DNA of 64,000 bases from Luteimonas sp. BLCC-B24 (GCF_028550595.1 NZ_JAQQGN010000001.1:372001-436000), one strand, 5' to 3'; shown: positions 33,443-44,343, numbered from the stretch's first letter. Notes: a model not told the origin generated them from the letters alone. A program made the numbers and translations.

Positions 33443-35241
33443 GCGCTGCGGTCCCCGCCCTCTCCGTCGCGGAACTGCATGCGATGCAGATGCGCGTACA
33501 GCCCGCCCCGCTCCAGCAGTTCGCGGTGGGTGCCGTGCTCGACCAGCCGGCCCTGGTCGAGCACCAGCACCTGATCGGCATGCTCGATCGTCGACAGCCG
33601 GTGCGCGATCACCAGCGTCGTGCGATCGGGCATCAGATGGTCGAGCGCGTCCTGCACCAGGCGCTCGGATTCGGTGTCCAGCGCGGCCGTGGCCTCGTCG
33701 AGGATGAGAATCGGCGCGTCCTTGAGCATCGCGCGCGCGATCGCCAGACGCTGGCGCTGGCCGCCCGACAGCCGCCCGCCGCGGCTGCCGATGCCGCTGT
33801 CGAGCTTGTCCGGCAGTTTCTCCACGAACTCCATCGCGTTGGCGCCGCGGATGGCGTGGGCGAGCGCCTCGGGCGTGGCGCCGGCCATTTCGCCGTAGGC
33901 GACGTTCGCGGCCACCGAGTCGTCGAACAGCATCACCTGCTGGCCGACCAGCGCGATCTGTCTGCGCACGTCGGCGATGCGGTACTCGTGCAGGGGATGC
34001 CCGTCGAGCAGGATCTCGCCCCGTTCGTGATCGTAGAAGCGCGGAATCAGCTTGATCAGCGTCGACTTGCCGCTGCCCGAGCGGCCGATGATCGCCGTCA
34101 CCGTACCGGGCCGGGCGACGAAACTGACGTCCTCGAGCGCCGGCTGGGCCTGTCCCGGATACCGCGCCGAGACGCCGCGGAACTCGATCTCGCCGCGTGC
34201 GCGCGCCAGCGGACGCGTGCCGGTGTCGCGCTCGTCGTCGGCGTCGAGGATCTCGAACAGGCGCTCGGCCGAGGCCACGCCCCGCTGCAGCATGTTCTGT
34301 ACGTTGGTCAGCTGCTTGAGTGCGGGAATGATCGCCATCATCGCGATCATCAATGCGACGAAACCACCGGCGGTGAGCCGCCCCTGCGAGGCTTCGTAGC
34401 CGGCGATGACCAGCAACAGCGCGAGGCCGACCGAGCCCATCAGCTGCACCACCGCCGACGAGATCGCCCGCGTCGCCTCGACCTTGAGGTTCAGGCGCAT
34501 GTGGTTGTCGGCCACCGCGCGATAACGCGCGTTCTCCGCCGCCTGCGCGCCGTAGATCTTCACTTCCTGCTGGTTGCTCAGCGACTGGTCGGCCGCCTGG
34601 AGCAGCAGCGCCGAACTGTCCTGGATGTTGTGGCTGACGCGCCGGTAGCGGCGGGCGACCTTGCCCATGATCCACGACAGCGGCGGCGCGATGACCAGGA
34701 TCGTCAGCGTCACCTGCCAACTCGTCCACAGCATCACGATCAGCGAGGCGATGATCTGCAGTGATTGCTGGATCATCACCTTGGCCGCATCGACCGCCGC
34801 CTGGGACACCTGGTCGGAGTCGGACCCCAGACGCACCAGCATCGACGGCACCGGTTCGGCATCGAAGCGCATGCCCGGCAGACGCAGGTACTTGCCAAGC
34901 ACGCGCACGCGCAGGTCGCGGGCGATGCCGCGACCGGCCTTGGCCATGTTGTAGTCGGCGAGATACCCGGCGATGCCGCGCAGGACGAACAGGCCGATGA
35001 TCGCCGCGGGCAACCACAGGTTCACGCCCGCGTTCGCACCGACGAAGGTCTCGTCGATGATCGGCTCCATCATCTTGGTGAAGGCGCCGCCAGCCGCCGC
35101 CTCGATCAGCATGCCGATCAGCGCGACCGACAGCAGCCCGCGGTATTCGGAGGAGAACGTCAGCAGCCGACGGTAGATCGGCCACGCCCGCTCGGCACGC
35201 GGCGGCGCCCCCGCGGGCGCGCTTCCGGCGACGGCACCCAC
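33439..35241 (-). CDS. msbA: Lipid A export ABC transporter MsbA
   Basis: Flips lipid A-core from the inner to the outer leaflet of the inner membrane. 600 residues: six-helix transmembrane domain (about 25-330) fused to an ATPase with Walker [10 protein letters not shown], signature [10 protein letters not shown] and Walker [14 protein letters not shown] chose GTG 35241 because CAGGGG stands seven bases before it and it starts two bases after the exbD stop; ATG 35262 would add seven residues and overlap exbD. It is full length for the family. Confidence 0.96.
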   Translation of the reverse strand: MGAVAGSAPAGAPPRAERAWPIYRRLLTFSSEYRGLLSVALIGMLIEAAAGGAFTKMMEPIIDETFVGANAGVNLWLPAAIIGLFVLRGIAGYLADYNMAKAGRGIARDLRVRVLGKYLRLPGMRFDAEPVPSMLVRLGSDSDQVSQAAVDAAKVMIQQSLQIIASLIVMLWTSWQVTLTILVIAPPLSWIMGKVARRYRRVSHNIQDSSALLLQAADQSLSNQQEVKIYGAQAAENARYRAVADNHMRLNLKVEATRAISSAVVQLMGSVGLALLLVIAGYEASQGRLTAGGFVALMIAMMAIIPALKQLTNVQNMLQRGVASAERLFEILDADDERDTGTRPLARARGEIEFRGVSARYPGQAQPALEDVSFVARPGTVTAIIGRSGSGKSTLIKLIPRFYDHERGEILLDGHPLHEYRIADVRRQIALVGQQVMLFDDSVAANVAYGEMAGATPEALAHAIRGANAMEFVEKLPDKLDSGIGSRGGRLSGGQRQRLAIARAMLKDAPILILDEATAALDTESERLVQDALDHLMPDRTTLVIAHRLSTIEHADQVLVLDQGRLVEHGTHRELLERGGLYAHLHRMQFRDGEGGDRSA

Positions 35242-35242
35242 G

Positions 35243-35695
35243 TCACTGCCCCTGCGCGGCATCGGCCGGCGTTGCGGTCGCGACCTGCGGCGCGGTCGCG
35301 TTGGCGATCCGGGTGAAGCCGAGCTGGCCGAGCGCGTCGTACGCGGTGACCACGGCCTGCCACGGTGTGCGTGCGTCCGCGCGCAGCAGCACCGTGCGCT
35401 GGCGGTCGTCACCGGCGACGTCGGCAATGGTGCGCTTGAGCGACTCGACGTCCGTGCGCAGCGCTTCCCGGTCGTCGACGAAGTAGCGTCCGTCGGCATT
35501 GATCAGCAGGCTCAGCGTGCCGGCCTGCGCGTCGTTGCGCTCGCCGGTCGCCTGCGGGAGCTCGAGCTTGAGCACCGAGCGCGCATCGAAGGTGGTGGTG
35601 ATCACGAAGAAGATGATCAGCACCAGGATCACGTCGATCAGCGGCACGAGATTGAGTTCGGGGGTGTCCTCGGCCCGGCGGTCACGGATGCGCAT
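35243..35695 (-). CDS. exbD: ExbD-type biopolymer transport protein
   Basis: Proton-channel partner of ExbB that energises TonB or a related trans-envelope process. 150 residues: one membrane helix (about 17-35) with the essential aspartate D21 in LVPLIDVILVLI, then a periplasmic domain. It lies 3 bp after exbB. The location in front of msbA is typical of xanthomonads and pseudomonads. No tonB gene is present in this cluster, so it may serve a distant TonB, possibly for the TonB-dependent receptor at 54.6-57.1 kb. Confidence 0.93.
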   Translation of the reverse strand: MRIRDRRAEDTPELNLVPLIDVILVLIIFFVITTTFDARSVLKLELPQATGERNDAQAGTLSLLINADGRYFVDDREALRTDVESLKRTIADVAGDDRQRTVLLRADARTPWQAVVTAYDALGQLGFTRIANATAPQVATATPADAAQGQ

Positions 35696-35698
35696 GGG

Positions 35699-36334
35699 TC
35701 AGCCCTGCGCTGCGGCCGGCGCGGTCTGGCGGCTGCGCGGGTCGATGGCGTCCATCAGCGCGATCGCTTCGTGCTCCATCTGCACGATGTAGCCGTCGAT
35801 GCGCGCGCGGAAATGGCGGTGGAACATCAGGGCCGGAATCGCGACCACCATGCCCGCGGCCGCGCACACCAGCGCCTTGCCGATACCGCCGGCGAGCTGG
35901 TTCACGTCGCCGACGCCGTGGTCCATGACGCCCAGGAACATCTGGATCATGCCGACCACGGTGCCGAACAGACCCAGCAGCGGGCCGGCCGCGGCGATCG
36001 TGCCGAGCGCATTGAGATAGCGCTCCATGCGGAAGGCGATGTGCCGGCCGACGTCCTCGACCCGCTCGCGGATCTCGTCGCGCGGCCGGTTGCGCACGTC
36101 GAGCGCGGCCGCCAGCAGGGCCCCCAGCGGCGCCGTGTTGCGCAGCGATTCGATGTGCGCCGGATCCAGCGCGCCGCGCGCCGCCCACACCCGCACTTCC
36201 TGACCCAGTCCCGGAGGCAGCACGGCGGTGCGGCGCAGCGCCCAGAACCGCTCGACGATGATCGCCAGCGCGAGCGCCGACAGCAGCAGCAGCGGAATCA
36301 TCGGCCAGCCGCCGGCCTTCACCAGTTCGAGCAC
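35699..36334 (-). CDS. exbB: MotA/TolQ/ExbB proton channel protein
   Basis: Inner-membrane proton channel subunit, 211 residues, with three hydrophobic spans (about 10-28, 112-132 and 155-175). The family core GTIAAAGPLLGLFGTVVGMIQMF and the following ...GGIGKALVCAAAGMVVAIPAL are intact, with the conserved threonines in helices 2 and 3. Its start lies 26 bp beyond the end of comEC, and it is followed at once by exbD. Confidence 0.95.
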   Translation of the reverse strand: MLELVKAGGWPMIPLLLLSALALAIIVERFWALRRTAVLPPGLGQEVRVWAARGALDPAHIESLRNTAPLGALLAAALDVRNRPRDEIRERVEDVGRHIAFRMERYLNALGTIAAAGPLLGLFGTVVGMIQMFLGVMDHGVGDVNQLAGGIGKALVCAAAGMVVAIPALMFHRHFRARIDGYIVQMEHEAIALMDAIDPRSRQTAPAAAQG

Positions 36335-36360
36335 GCAAACCCCTTCGGCCCGCGGCCGGT

Positions 36361-38811
36361 TCAGTCGTCGGAATAGGATAGCGCAGCCCGTGACCGCGCC
36401 CAGCGCGCATCACGCTGCGCCGCATCCCACAGCCGCGGACGCCGGAGCCGCTGTGCGTCCACGGCCGGTCCGTCGGCATCCAGGCGGATCCCGAGCGCGC
36501 CGCCGGTGGCCGTGCCCAGCACCACGCTGCCGGCATCCGTCCAGCGCTCGGCCACGGGCGCATGCGGATGGCCGAAGCGGTTGCCGTGGCCGGCCGACAT
36601 CAGCGCATAGTGCGCACCGCTCGCCGCGACGAACGCCGGATCGGACGAACTGCGGCTGCCGTGGTGCGCGGCCACGACGACCTCGGCCTGCAGGGCGTCG
36701 GCATCGCGGTGCACCAGCAGCCGCTCGACCACGGCGTCGATGTCCCCCGGCAGCAGCAGCCGGCCGTACGCCGTGTCCACCCGCAGCACGCAGCTCGAGG
36801 GATTGCGGAAATCCGGGAAATGCACGTCGGGATGCAGGAACCGGAAGGTCACGCCGTCCGCCTGCCAGGCGCTGCCGGCCAGACAGGGCGCGGCCCCGGG
36901 CACGCGGTCCCACTGCGGGGCGAATAGCACCGGCGCGGCGAACCGGCGCTGCACCGCGGGAAAGCCTCCGGCATGGTCGGCGTCGCCATGACTGACCACG
37001 ATCGCATCCAGCCGGCGCACGCCCAGCGCATGCAGTGCCGGCACCACGACGCGCTCGCCTGCGTCGAAGCCGTCCGGCACCGCCGGACCCGTGTCGTAGA
37101 GCACTGCATGCGTGGCCGTGCGCACCAGCACCGCCAGGCCCTGCCCCACGTCCAGCACGACCGCCTCGACCGCGCCGGGCGCCGGCAGGCGCCGGTCCGG
37201 CCACAACAGGGGCAGCCACAGCAGGGCCGCGAGCGCCTTGCCCGGCACGCCGCGCGGCAACAGCATCCAGAACGCGGCCAGCAGCGCCAACGGCAGGGCC
37301 AGAACGTGCGGCTCGGGCAGCCACCACAGCGCGAAGGGGCTGGCGGCGAGGCGCTCGAACAACGGCCAGCTCAGTGCGAACGCCGACGCAGCCGCCTGCC
37401 AGGCCCAGTCACCGGCACCGGACTGCAGCGCTTCGAGCCCCGTGCCCACCAGGGCCAAGGGCACCACGACCAGACTCCACCACGGAATCGCCACGAGGTT
37501 GGCGATCGGCCCGGCGAGCGAGGCCTGTCCGAACAGCGTGGCCGTCAACGGCAGCAGCCCCAGGGTGGCCACCCATTGCGAGGCCACCAGACCGCGCGCC
37601 GCCGACAGCTCGCGCGCATCGGGCAGGCACCAGACGAGCCACGCGACACCGGCGAAGCTCAGCCAGAAGCCGGCCGACAGCACGGCCATCGGATCGACCA
37701 GCACCACGGCCGTCGCCGCGTACGCCAGCGCATCGGCGATGCGCAGCGGACGCCGCGCCAGTCGCGCCGCGGCCACCACCGCGATCATCAGCACCGTGCG
37801 CACCGTCGGCAGTTCCCAGCCGGCGACCGCGGCGTAGCCCGTCGACGCCAGCAAGGCCACCGCCGCGGCGCCCTGGGGCCGCGGGATCACCCGCGCCAGC
37901 GCCGGCACGCACCACCACAGCCCCGTCGCCAGCAGCGCGAAGAAGCCGCCGACCATGCCGACGTGAAACCCGGAAATCGCGATCAGGTGCGTGAGTCCGG
38001 TCGCACGCAACGCCTCCCAGTCCAGATCGCCGAGCGCGCGCGTGTCGCCGATCGCGAGCGCGCGTACGTAGCGCGAGGCGTCGCCGTCGACCACGGCATC
38101 GATCCGGTCGGCCACCGCAGCCCGCCAGCCGTCCACGCCGCGGCGGCCGCCGCCCTGCTCGACCGCCTCGCGGGTCCGCACGTAGCCGACCGCGGTGACC
38201 CGCTGCGCCATCGCGTGCTTCTCGCCGTCCATCCACCCCGGATTGCGCAGGCTGCGCGGTGCCCGCACGCGCGCGGTGAATCGCCAGTGGCTGCCGGGCT
38301 CGAGCGCATGCCGGCGCGCGTCGGGCTGGCTGCCCCGCGGGTCGTACCAGGTCAGGCGCAGCAGGCGGCCGCGCAGGGCCTCCGGCACCGCGCCCCCCTC
38401 ATCGACGCGAAAGGCGAAGCGGGTGCGCTGCGCCTCGTGGACCGGCAGCTGCACCACATGCCCGCTCAGCACGACGTCCGCGCGCTCGAGATCGCCCGGC
38501 AACTGCAGGCCGAGACTGTGCGCGACGTGCAGACCGCACAGCGCCGCGCCGAACAGGCCGGCGCCCGCGACGCGTCGCCACCGCCGACCGCGCGCCCAAG
38601 CGGCGAGCCCGGCCAGCGCACCTGTCGCCAGCGCCCAGACCGGCGGCAGCGCCGGCAGCGCCAACAGGCCGGCCGCACCGAGCACCAGCGCGGCGGCCGT
38701 CGCCTGCCCGAACACCGGTAACGCCATCGGCAGCGGGTGCGCCCCTGCCCCGTCGATCCCCGTGGCGGCGCGCGTGTAATCGGGGGGCACGGTGTCTGCG
38801 GCTCGGTCCAT
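36361..38811 (-). CDS. comEC: DNA internalisation competence protein ComEC/Rec2
   Basis: Inner-membrane channel that passes single-stranded DNA into the cytosol during natural transformation. About 816 residues: N-terminal membrane helices and an OB-like domain (about 90-210), the competence helices (about 250-520; AISGFHVGMVGG) and a C-terminal metallo-beta-lactamase domain (about 560-790; VSHGDADHAGG) thought to degrade the other strand. The start is uncertain: ATG 38811 or ATG 38727, neither with a good Shine-Dalgarno. As in E. coli (ycaI), it heads the msbA-lpxK cluster. Confidence 0.93.
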   Translation of the reverse strand: MDRAADTVPPDYTRAATGIDGAGAHPLPMALPVFGQATAAALVLGAAGLLALPALPPVWALATGALAGLAAWARGRRWRRVAGAGLFGAALCGLHVAHSLGLQLPGDLERADVVLSGHVVQLPVHEAQRTRFAFRVDEGGAVPEALRGRLLRLTWYDPRGSQPDARRHALEPGSHWRFTARVRAPRSLRNPGWMDGEKHAMAQRVTAVGYVRTREAVEQGGGRRGVDGWRAAVADRIDAVVDGDASRYVRALAIGDTRALGDLDWEALRATGLTHLIAISGFHVGMVGGFFALLATGLWWCVPALARVIPRPQGAAAVALLASTGYAAVAGWELPTVRTVLMIAVVAAARLARRPLRIADALAYAATAVVLVDPMAVLSAGFWLSFAGVAWLVWCLPDARELSAARGLVASQWVATLGLLPLTATLFGQASLAGPIANLVAIPWWSLVVVPLALVGTGLEALQSGAGDWAWQAAASAFALSWPLFERLAASPFALWWLPEPHVLALPLALLAAFWMLLPRGVPGKALAALLWLPLLWPDRRLPAPGAVEAVVLDVGQGLAVLVRTATHAVLYDTGPAVPDGFDAGERVVVPALHALGVRRLDAIVVSHGDADHAGGFPAVQRRFAAPVLFAPQWDRVPGAAPCLAGSAWQADGVTFRFLHPDVHFPDFRNPSSCVLRVDTAYGRLLLPGDIDAVVERLLVHRDADALQAEVVVAAHHGSRSSSDPAFVAASGAHYALMSAGHGNRFGHPHAPVAERWTDAGSVVLGTATGGALGIRLDADGPAVDAQRLRRPRLWDAAQRDARWARSRAALSYSDD

Positions 38812-38922
38812 TGCGCCAGCGTGTCGGCGTGCGGGTCCGGGCCCCATCCGCGTTCCGGTCGCCACGCTGTCGGGAAAGCCCGGTCACGTGGCGCTCCATC
38901 TGCAACGGCGATCATCGCGGCG

Positions 38923-39435
38923 ATGTCCGACACCTGTCCCGTTCGCAGCTTTCCCCCGGTCGTCGCCCCCGGCGCGCGGGTGCTCGTGCTCGGCAGCATG
39001 CCGGGCCATGCCTCGCTCTCCGCGCAGCGCTATTACGCCCATCCGCGCAATCTGTTCTGGCCGATCATGGGGGCCTTGTTCGAGGCCGGGCCCGAACTGG
39101 CGTACGCGGCACGCCTGCGCCGGCTGCAGGCCTGTGGCATCGCGCTGTGGGACGTGGCCGGCGAATGCGTGCGTCCCGGCAGTCTCGATGCGCGTATCCG
39201 CGCCGACACCGTGGTGGCGAACGACATCGCCGGCCTGCTCGATGCGCATCCCGGCATCCAACGGCTCTGCTTCAACGGGGCGACCGCCGAGACGCTGTTC
39301 CGGCGCCATGTGCTGCCGACGCTCGCCGCACCGCCCGAGTGTGTACGCCTGCCGTCGACCAGCCCCGCACACGCGTCCATGGGCTTCGCGGCCAAGCTCG
39401 AAGCCTGGCGTTCGGGGCTCGGCGCCACCGTCTGA
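38923..39435 (+). CDS. DNA-deoxyinosine (hypoxanthine) glycosylase, UDG superfamily
   Basis: 170-residue base-excision enzyme of the family that removes deaminated adenine (hypoxanthine) and sometimes uracil. The conserved start of the fold reads LGSMPGHASLSAQRYYAHPRNLFW, and the C-terminal LPSTSPAHAS supplies the second active-site motif. There is no signal peptide. The ATG at 38923 matches the family N-terminus. It stands divergent from comEC; a DNA-uptake and a base-repair gene side by side may be coincidental. Confidence 0.88.
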   Translation: MSDTCPVRSFPPVVAPGARVLVLGSMPGHASLSAQRYYAHPRNLFWPIMGALFEAGPELAYAARLRRLQACGIALWDVAGECVRPGSLDARIRADTVVANDIAGLLDAHPGIQRLCFNGATAETLFRRHVLPTLAAPPECVRLPSTSPAHASMGFAAKLEAWRSGLGATV

Positions 39436-39527
39436 CCGGGCACGACGCAACGGATCGTCCCGTCCGGACGCCGTGCTGCAGCGCCGGCCGCTGGCATGCT
39501 GGATGCCCGCCCAGGCCAGGAGCCGTC

Positions 39528-40391
39528 ATGACCACACTGATCCAGCCCCGCACGCACGACCTCGGCGGCGGCTTCGAGGTGCGCCGCGCCGTCCCCACCC
39601 TCCAGGCACGCAGCGTGGGGCCGTTCGTCTTCGTCGACCACATGGGGCCTGCGGTGTTCGAACGCGGCGCCGGTATCGACGTGCGCCCGCATCCGCACAT
39701 CGGTCTGGCGACGGTGACCTTCCTGTGGGCCGGCACCATCCACCACGCCGACACGCTGGGTTCGTCGCAGGACATCACGGTCGGCGACGTCAACTGGATG
39801 ACCGCCGGGCGCGGCATCGCGCATGCCGAGCGCACGCCGCTCACCCTGCGCGAAGGCGAGCAGCCGCTGCACGGCATGCAGACCTGGGTGGCGCTGCCGA
39901 AGGCGCACGAAGAAACCGCACCGGAGTTCCACCACCATCCCGCGAGCACGCTGCCCCAGTTCCGCCGCGACGGCGCCTGGGTGCGGGTGATCGCGGGACG
40001 CGGCTTCGGCGAGGAATCGCCCGTGCGCGTGTTCGCCGACACGCTCAACGTCGCGCTCGATCTCGAACCCGATGCCGAACTGTCGATTCCGCCATCGCAT
40101 GCCGAGCGCGCGTTCTACGTGCTCGAGGGCGATGCCCAGCTCGACGGCGCCGACGTGCCGGCGCGCCACCTCGCCGTGCTCGATGCCGGTTCACCGGCCG
40201 TGCTGCGCGCGAAGACGCCGTTGAAGGCGATGCTGTTCGGCGGCGAGCCGCTGGACGGCCCCCGGCACCTGTGGTGGAACTTCGTGTCGTCGTCGAAGGA
40301 CCGGATCGAGCAGGCGAAGGACGACTGGCGAGCCGGCCGATTCGGCAAGGTTCCTGGCGACGACGAGTACATTCCACTTCCCGAAAAGTGA
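39528..40391 (+). CDS. Pirin family protein (first copy)
   Basis: 287-residue bicupin. The N-terminal cupin holds the metal-binding set: RPHPHIGLATVTF (two histidines), then GRGIAHAERTP (histidine and glutamate). Bacterial pirins include quercetin dioxygenases and modulators of pyruvate metabolism; the substrate is not evident. AGGAG lies six bases before the ATG at 39528. A second, more distant pirin is encoded on the opposite strand at 40999-41853, with a small secreted-protein gene between. Confidence 0.93.
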   Translation: MTTLIQPRTHDLGGGFEVRRAVPTLQARSVGPFVFVDHMGPAVFERGAGIDVRPHPHIGLATVTFLWAGTIHHADTLGSSQDITVGDVNWMTAGRGIAHAERTPLTLREGEQPLHGMQTWVALPKAHEETAPEFHHHPASTLPQFRRDGAWVRVIAGRGFGEESPVRVFADTLNVALDLEPDAELSIPPSHAERAFYVLEGDAQLDGADVPARHLAVLDAGSPAVLRAKTPLKAMLFGGEPLDGPRHLWWNFVSSSKDRIEQAKDDWRAGRFGKVPGDDEYIPLPEK

Positions 40392-40470
40392 AATTCGTCA
40401 CACATTATCCTGCGGCGCAGCACGCGAGTAGCGGTATCGTCAAGACGGGGTGACACACAGGGGAATCTCG

Positions 40471-40923
40471 ATGCACATCACACGATCACTGGTACTGGTC
40501 GGCACGCTGCTCGCCGCCGGTGCGGCGCAGGCGCAGACCGCGAACGACTGCCCGCAGCTTCCCGCCGGCACGGCGACCCAGTGGGAAGTCCAGCAGGGTC
40601 CGAGCTTCGTGTTCTGCCGCGCGGTGGAGCGCGATACCGCACGGCAGGCCTTCGCGGTGACCATCGGCCGCGAAGCGACGTTCAAGCCGCGCCGCACCGA
40701 CCGCGTCGGCAATCGCGTGTCCATCGACGGCAATCCGACCTACTGGCACGCGCCGCAGAACGATCTGTCGACCGGCACCCTGGTGCGCGAAACGCTGCTG
40801 GAACTGCCGTCGGGCGATTACGCGCACATCATCGTGCGCGCGAACGACGAAACCCAGCTCACGCGTGCGCTGCAGGAAGTCGAAGGCCTGCACTTCTCCG
40901 GCATCCGGCTCGGCAGCAAGTAA
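40471..40923 (+). CDS. Small secreted protein of unknown function
   Basis: 150 residues with a clear signal peptide cleaved near residue 22 (AAGAAQA-QT). The mature part has two cysteines (NDCPQL and VFCRAVE) that could form one disulphide, and no membrane helix. No family is recognised. AGGGGA precedes the ATG at 40471. It sits between two pirin genes, on the strand of the first; a functional link is unproven. Confidence 0.75.
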   Translation: MHITRSLVLVGTLLAAGAAQAQTANDCPQLPAGTATQWEVQQGPSFVFCRAVERDTARQAFAVTIGREATFKPRRTDRVGNRVSIDGNPTYWHAPQNDLSTGTLVRETLLELPSGDYAHIIVRANDETQLTRALQEVEGLHFSGIRLGSK

Positions 40924-40931
40924 CCCCGTCG

Positions 40932-40956
40932 GGCGGCCGGGCCGCGTCCGGCCGCC
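40932..40956. terminator. Possible bidirectional terminator hairpin
   Basis: A perfect 9-bp stem GGCGGCCGG/CCGGCCGCC with a 7-base loop, between the convergent ends of the secreted-protein gene and the second pirin. There is no U tract on either side, so factor-independent termination is doubtful. Confidence 0.35.
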
Positions 40957-40998
40957 TGCATCGCGCGTCCGCACGACGACACCGGCCGGGCGTTCGCG

Positions 40999-41853
40999 TC
41001 AGAAGCGGCCCTGCTGGAAGTCCACGAACGCCTGCATGAGTTCCTCGCGGGTGTTCATCACGAACGGCCCGTGGCGGGCGACCGGCTCACGCAGGGGCCG
41101 GCCGGCGACGAGGATCAGCCGCGTCTCCGCGTCGCCCGCCAGCACCTGCAGGCGTGCGCCGCCGCCGAGCACGGCGAGTTCCTGCTGCGCCAGGGGCCGG
41201 GCGTCCTCACCCTCGCCGAGCTGCAGCCCGCCCTCGTAGACGTAGGCGAACGCGTTGTGGCCGTCGGGCAGCCGGTAGGACCAGGCGGCGCCGGCCTGCA
41301 GCGTGATGTCCAGATACACCGGCTCGGTGGCCGGTTGCACGATCGGACCGGACACCCCGTCGACCGCGCCGGCGATGAGCTTCACCGACACGCCCGGCGC
41401 CGGGGTCACCACCGGCAGTCCGTCCGGCGCGAACTCCTGGTACTTCGGCGCGGTCATCTTGTCCTTCGCCGGCAGGTTGATCCACAGCTGGAAACCGCGC
41501 ATGCGACCGGCTTCCTGCTCCGGCATCTCTGAATGCACGAGGCCGCGGCCTGCGGTCATCCACTGCACGCTGCCCGGCACCAGCAGCCCTTCGTTGCCGT
41601 GGTTGTCCTTGTGACGCATGCGACCGTCGAGCATGTAGGTCACGGTTTCGAAGCCGCGGTGCGGATGATCGGGAAATCCGGCGAGATAGTCCTCGGCGCG
41701 GTCGGTGCCGAATTCGTCGAGCATCAGAAACGGATCGAGATCCGGCAGCTGCGGCGTGCCGATCACGCGTGTGAGTTTCACGCCGGCGCCGTCGCTGGCG
41801 GCCATGCCACGCACGGTGCGGACGATACGGGCGGCATCGGGGATCGCGCTCAT
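40999..41853 (-). CDS. Pirin family protein (second copy)
   Basis: 284-residue bicupin of the YhhW/quercetinase-like pirin branch. The metal motif is HPHRGFETVTYMLDG, with GRGLVHSEMP giving the last two ligands; FLMLDEFGTDR is the usual N-terminal strand. GAGGAG lies nine bases upstream of the ATG at 41853; a GTG further up at 42099 would add 82 residues without similarity to the family. It differs clearly from the pirin at 39528-40391, so the pair is not a recent duplication. Confidence 0.93.
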   Translation of the reverse strand: MSAIPDAARIVRTVRGMAASDGAGVKLTRVIGTPQLPDLDPFLMLDEFGTDRAEDYLAGFPDHPHRGFETVTYMLDGRMRHKDNHGNEGLLVPGSVQWMTAGRGLVHSEMPEQEAGRMRGFQLWINLPAKDKMTAPKYQEFAPDGLPVVTPAPGVSVKLIAGAVDGVSGPIVQPATEPVYLDITLQAGAAWSYRLPDGHNAFAYVYEGGLQLGEGEDARPLAQQELAVLGGGARLQVLAGDAETRLILVAGRPLREPVARHGPFVMNTREELMQAFVDFQQGRF

Positions 41854-42135
41854 CGGTCGACTCCTCTCGGGGGTGCGAACGACGATGCGGGCACGGCGAC
41901 GGGATTGCACGTGCGCAGGTGGAACGGTGGTTTCCGTGGAGACGGCGAAGCGCCGGAGTGCCCGCGCATACGGACATCCCGTGTACGCCTGCCCGCGGCC
42001 AGGACAGGACGCGCCGGCCCTCGGCGCGTCGCCGGCGCTCGCCCCCGGTTCGCGCGCGACCACGGTGAAAGGCGGCACGCGAGCCGGCGCCGCGTCCACG
42101 CGGACGAGGCGCCCTCCCGTACCTGAGTCAGCGAC

Positions 42136-44343
42136 TCAGCGCGCGGTGAGCCGCCACGCGCGGTGGATGCGCGGGTTGCGCTCGAAGTCCGGCGGAATGG
42201 TCGCGGCCGTGATGTCTTCGACATGCGCGAACGCACCCACGGCACCGGTGTCGAGCCTGAAGCGGCGGAAATTGTTGGAGAAGTACAGCACGCCGCCCGG
42301 CGCGAGACGCGCGACGGCGGCCTCCAGCAGGCGCACGTGCTCGCGCTGGATGTCGAAGTCCTTCGCGCGCGCGGAGTTCGAGAACGTCGGCGGATCGCAG
42401 AAGATCAGGTCGAACTGCGCGGTCTCCGCTTCCAGCCACTGCAGGGCATCGGCCTGCACCAGACGGTGCTTCGCGCCGCCGAAGCCGTTCGCGGCGAGGT
42501 TGTCGGCGCACCACTGCAGGTAGGTCCCCGACAGGTCGACGGTGGTCGTGGTGCGTGCGCCACCACCGGCCGCGTGCACCGTGGCCGCGCCGGTGTAGCC
42601 GAACAGGTTGAGGAAGCGCGTGTCGGCGGCTTCGTCGGCGATGCGCAGGCGCATCGGGCGATGGTCGAGAAACAGGCCGGTGTCGAGGTAGTCGAACAGG
42701 TTCACGCGCAGGTGCACGCGGCCCTCGTCGACCAGCAGGAACTCGTGCCGCGCATCGAAGCGCCCGTACTTGCTGCCGCCCTTGCCCTTTGCGCGCGTCT
42801 TGACCGCGATGCGCTCGCGCGGGATGCGGAACACGTCGCGCGCGGCGGCCAGCACGTCACCGAAACGGCGCCGGGTCACGTCCTCGGGAATCTCGGCCGG
42901 CGCGGCGTATTCCTGGATGTGCAGCCACAGGGGCGCGCCCTCGGCGCTCACGTCCGCTTCGGACTGGATGTAGACGTCGATCGCGGCCGCGTACTCGGGC
43001 AGGTCCGCGTCGTAGACGCGGTAGCAGCTCACGCCTTCGCGCTCGCGCCAGGCCTTGAGCTTGCGCAGGTTCTTGCGCAGGCGATTGGCGACCATCGTCG
43101 CGCCTTCGCCCAGTGCCTCGGGGTTGTCACTGACGGCACGCTGCGGCGGGCGCACCGGGTCGCAGATGATCAGGCTGCACTCGAGTGCGCCGTTGAACAC
43201 CTGGTACTTCTTCTTCGCGCGCAGGCCGGTCGCGTGCGCGAGCTCGGCATCGCCGCAGAGCAGACTCGCGCGCCACCCGGGCACCGCGCGTGCCAGCGCA
43301 TGGCCGAGCGTGCGGTACAGCGCGGGATCGGCGGCCAGACGCGCGTCGTAGGGCGGATTGCAGACCGCGAGCCCACGCGTCACCGAGTCGGCCAGCGCGG
43401 CGTCTTCCTGCGACGCCGGCGGCACGGGCGCCTGCAGCGTGGCGACATCGCCGATCCGCCAGTCGATCGCCTCGCGCAGGCCGGCGGCGGTCGCGTTCTC
43501 GCGCGCGGCGTGGATGGCGTGCGGGTCGAGATCGCGGCCGAAGAACACCGTGCGCAGACGCTGGCGGCCGCTGCGCTCGCGCGCGAGCGCCTCTTCGCAC
43601 AGCGTCTTCCACTGTTCGGTGTCGAAACCGAGCCAACGGCTGGGCGCATGCCCGGCCGTCGCCGCGCCGCCGTCGCGCGACAGGCCGGGCGCGACATCGG
43701 CGGCCATCAGCGCGCCCTCGATCAGCAGCGTGCCGCTGCCGCACATCGGGTCCAGCAGCGCGCCGCCCTCGGCGTAGAGCGCCGGCCAGCCGCCGCGCAG
43801 CAGCACCGCCGCCGCCAGATTCTCCTTGAGCGGCGCTTCGCCCTGCGCGCGGCGCCAGCCGCGGCGATGCAGCGGGCCACCGCCGAGGTCCACCGACAGC
43901 AGCGCGCGGCCCTTGCGCACTACCAGGCTCAGGCGCAGGTCCGGCGATTCGACGTCGACATCCGGGCGCGCACCGGTGGACTCGCGCAAGCCGTCGACGA
44001 TCGCGTCCTTGACCCGCTGCGCGGCGTAACGCGCGTGGGTGATCGCGCTGCCCGAGACGTGCGGGTCGATCGCCAGCGTCATCGTCGGGTCGAGATGCGC
44101 GGTCCAGTCGATCGCGCGCGCGCCGGCGTAGAGCGCGTCCTCGTTCTCGCAGGCGTAGTCGGCGATCGGCCACAGCACGCGGCTGGCCAGGCGCGACCAC
44201 AGCACGGCGCGTTGCGCGTCGTGCAACGTGCCTTCGACGTTGGCGCCGGCGGTGGTCGCCGTGGCGTGCGCGCAGCCGAGTGCGAGCAACTCGTCGACGA
44301 GGAGGTATTCGAGGCCCTTGGGGCAGCTGGCGAAGAATTTCAT
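42136..44343 (-). CDS. rlmKL: Bifunctional 23S rRNA methyltransferase RlmK/RlmL
   Basis: Methylates G2069 (N7) and G2445 (N2) of 23S rRNA. 735 residues: an N-terminal THUMP domain (about 45-155) binding RNA, an RlmL methyltransferase half (about 160-390) with the NPPY motif ([10 protein letters not shown]), and a C-terminal RlmK Rossmann half (about 470-730) with [15 protein letters not shown] and [10 protein letters not shown]. The full fusion is as in E. coli, close to its 702 residues. It is transcribed alone; the 282 bases between it and the second pirin hold nothing recognisable. Confidence 0.97.
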   Translation of the reverse strand: MKFFASCPKGLEYLLVDELLALGCAHATATTAGANVEGTLHDAQRAVLWSRLASRVLWPIADYACENEDALYAGARAIDWTAHLDPTMTLAIDPHVSGSAITHARYAAQRVKDAIVDGLRESTGARPDVDVESPDLRLSLVVRKGRALLSVDLGGGPLHRRGWRRAQGEAPLKENLAAAVLLRGGWPALYAEGGALLDPMCGSGTLLIEGALMAADVAPGLSRDGGAATAGHAPSRWLGFDTEQWKTLCEEALARERSGRQRLRTVFFGRDLDPHAIHAARENATAAGLREAIDWRIGDVATLQAPVPPASQEDAALADSVTRGLAVCNPPYDARLAADPALYRTLGHALARAVPGWRASLLCGDAELAHATGLRAKKKYQVFNGALECSLIICDPVRPPQRAVSDNPEALGEGATMVANRLRKNLRKLKAWREREGVSCYRVYDADLPEYAAAIDVYIQSEADVSAEGAPLWLHIQEYAAPAEIPEDVTRRRFGDVLAAARDVFRIPRERIAVKTRAKGKGGSKYGRFDARHEFLLVDEGRVHLRVNLFDYLDTGLFLDHRPMRLRIADEAADTRFLNLFGYTGAATVHAAGGGARTTTTVDLSGTYLQWCADNLAANGFGGAKHRLVQADALQWLEAETAQFDLIFCDPPTFSNSARAKDFDIQREHVRLLEAAVARLAPGGVLYFSNNFRRFRLDTGAVGAFAHVEDITAATIPPDFERNPRIHRAWRLTAR

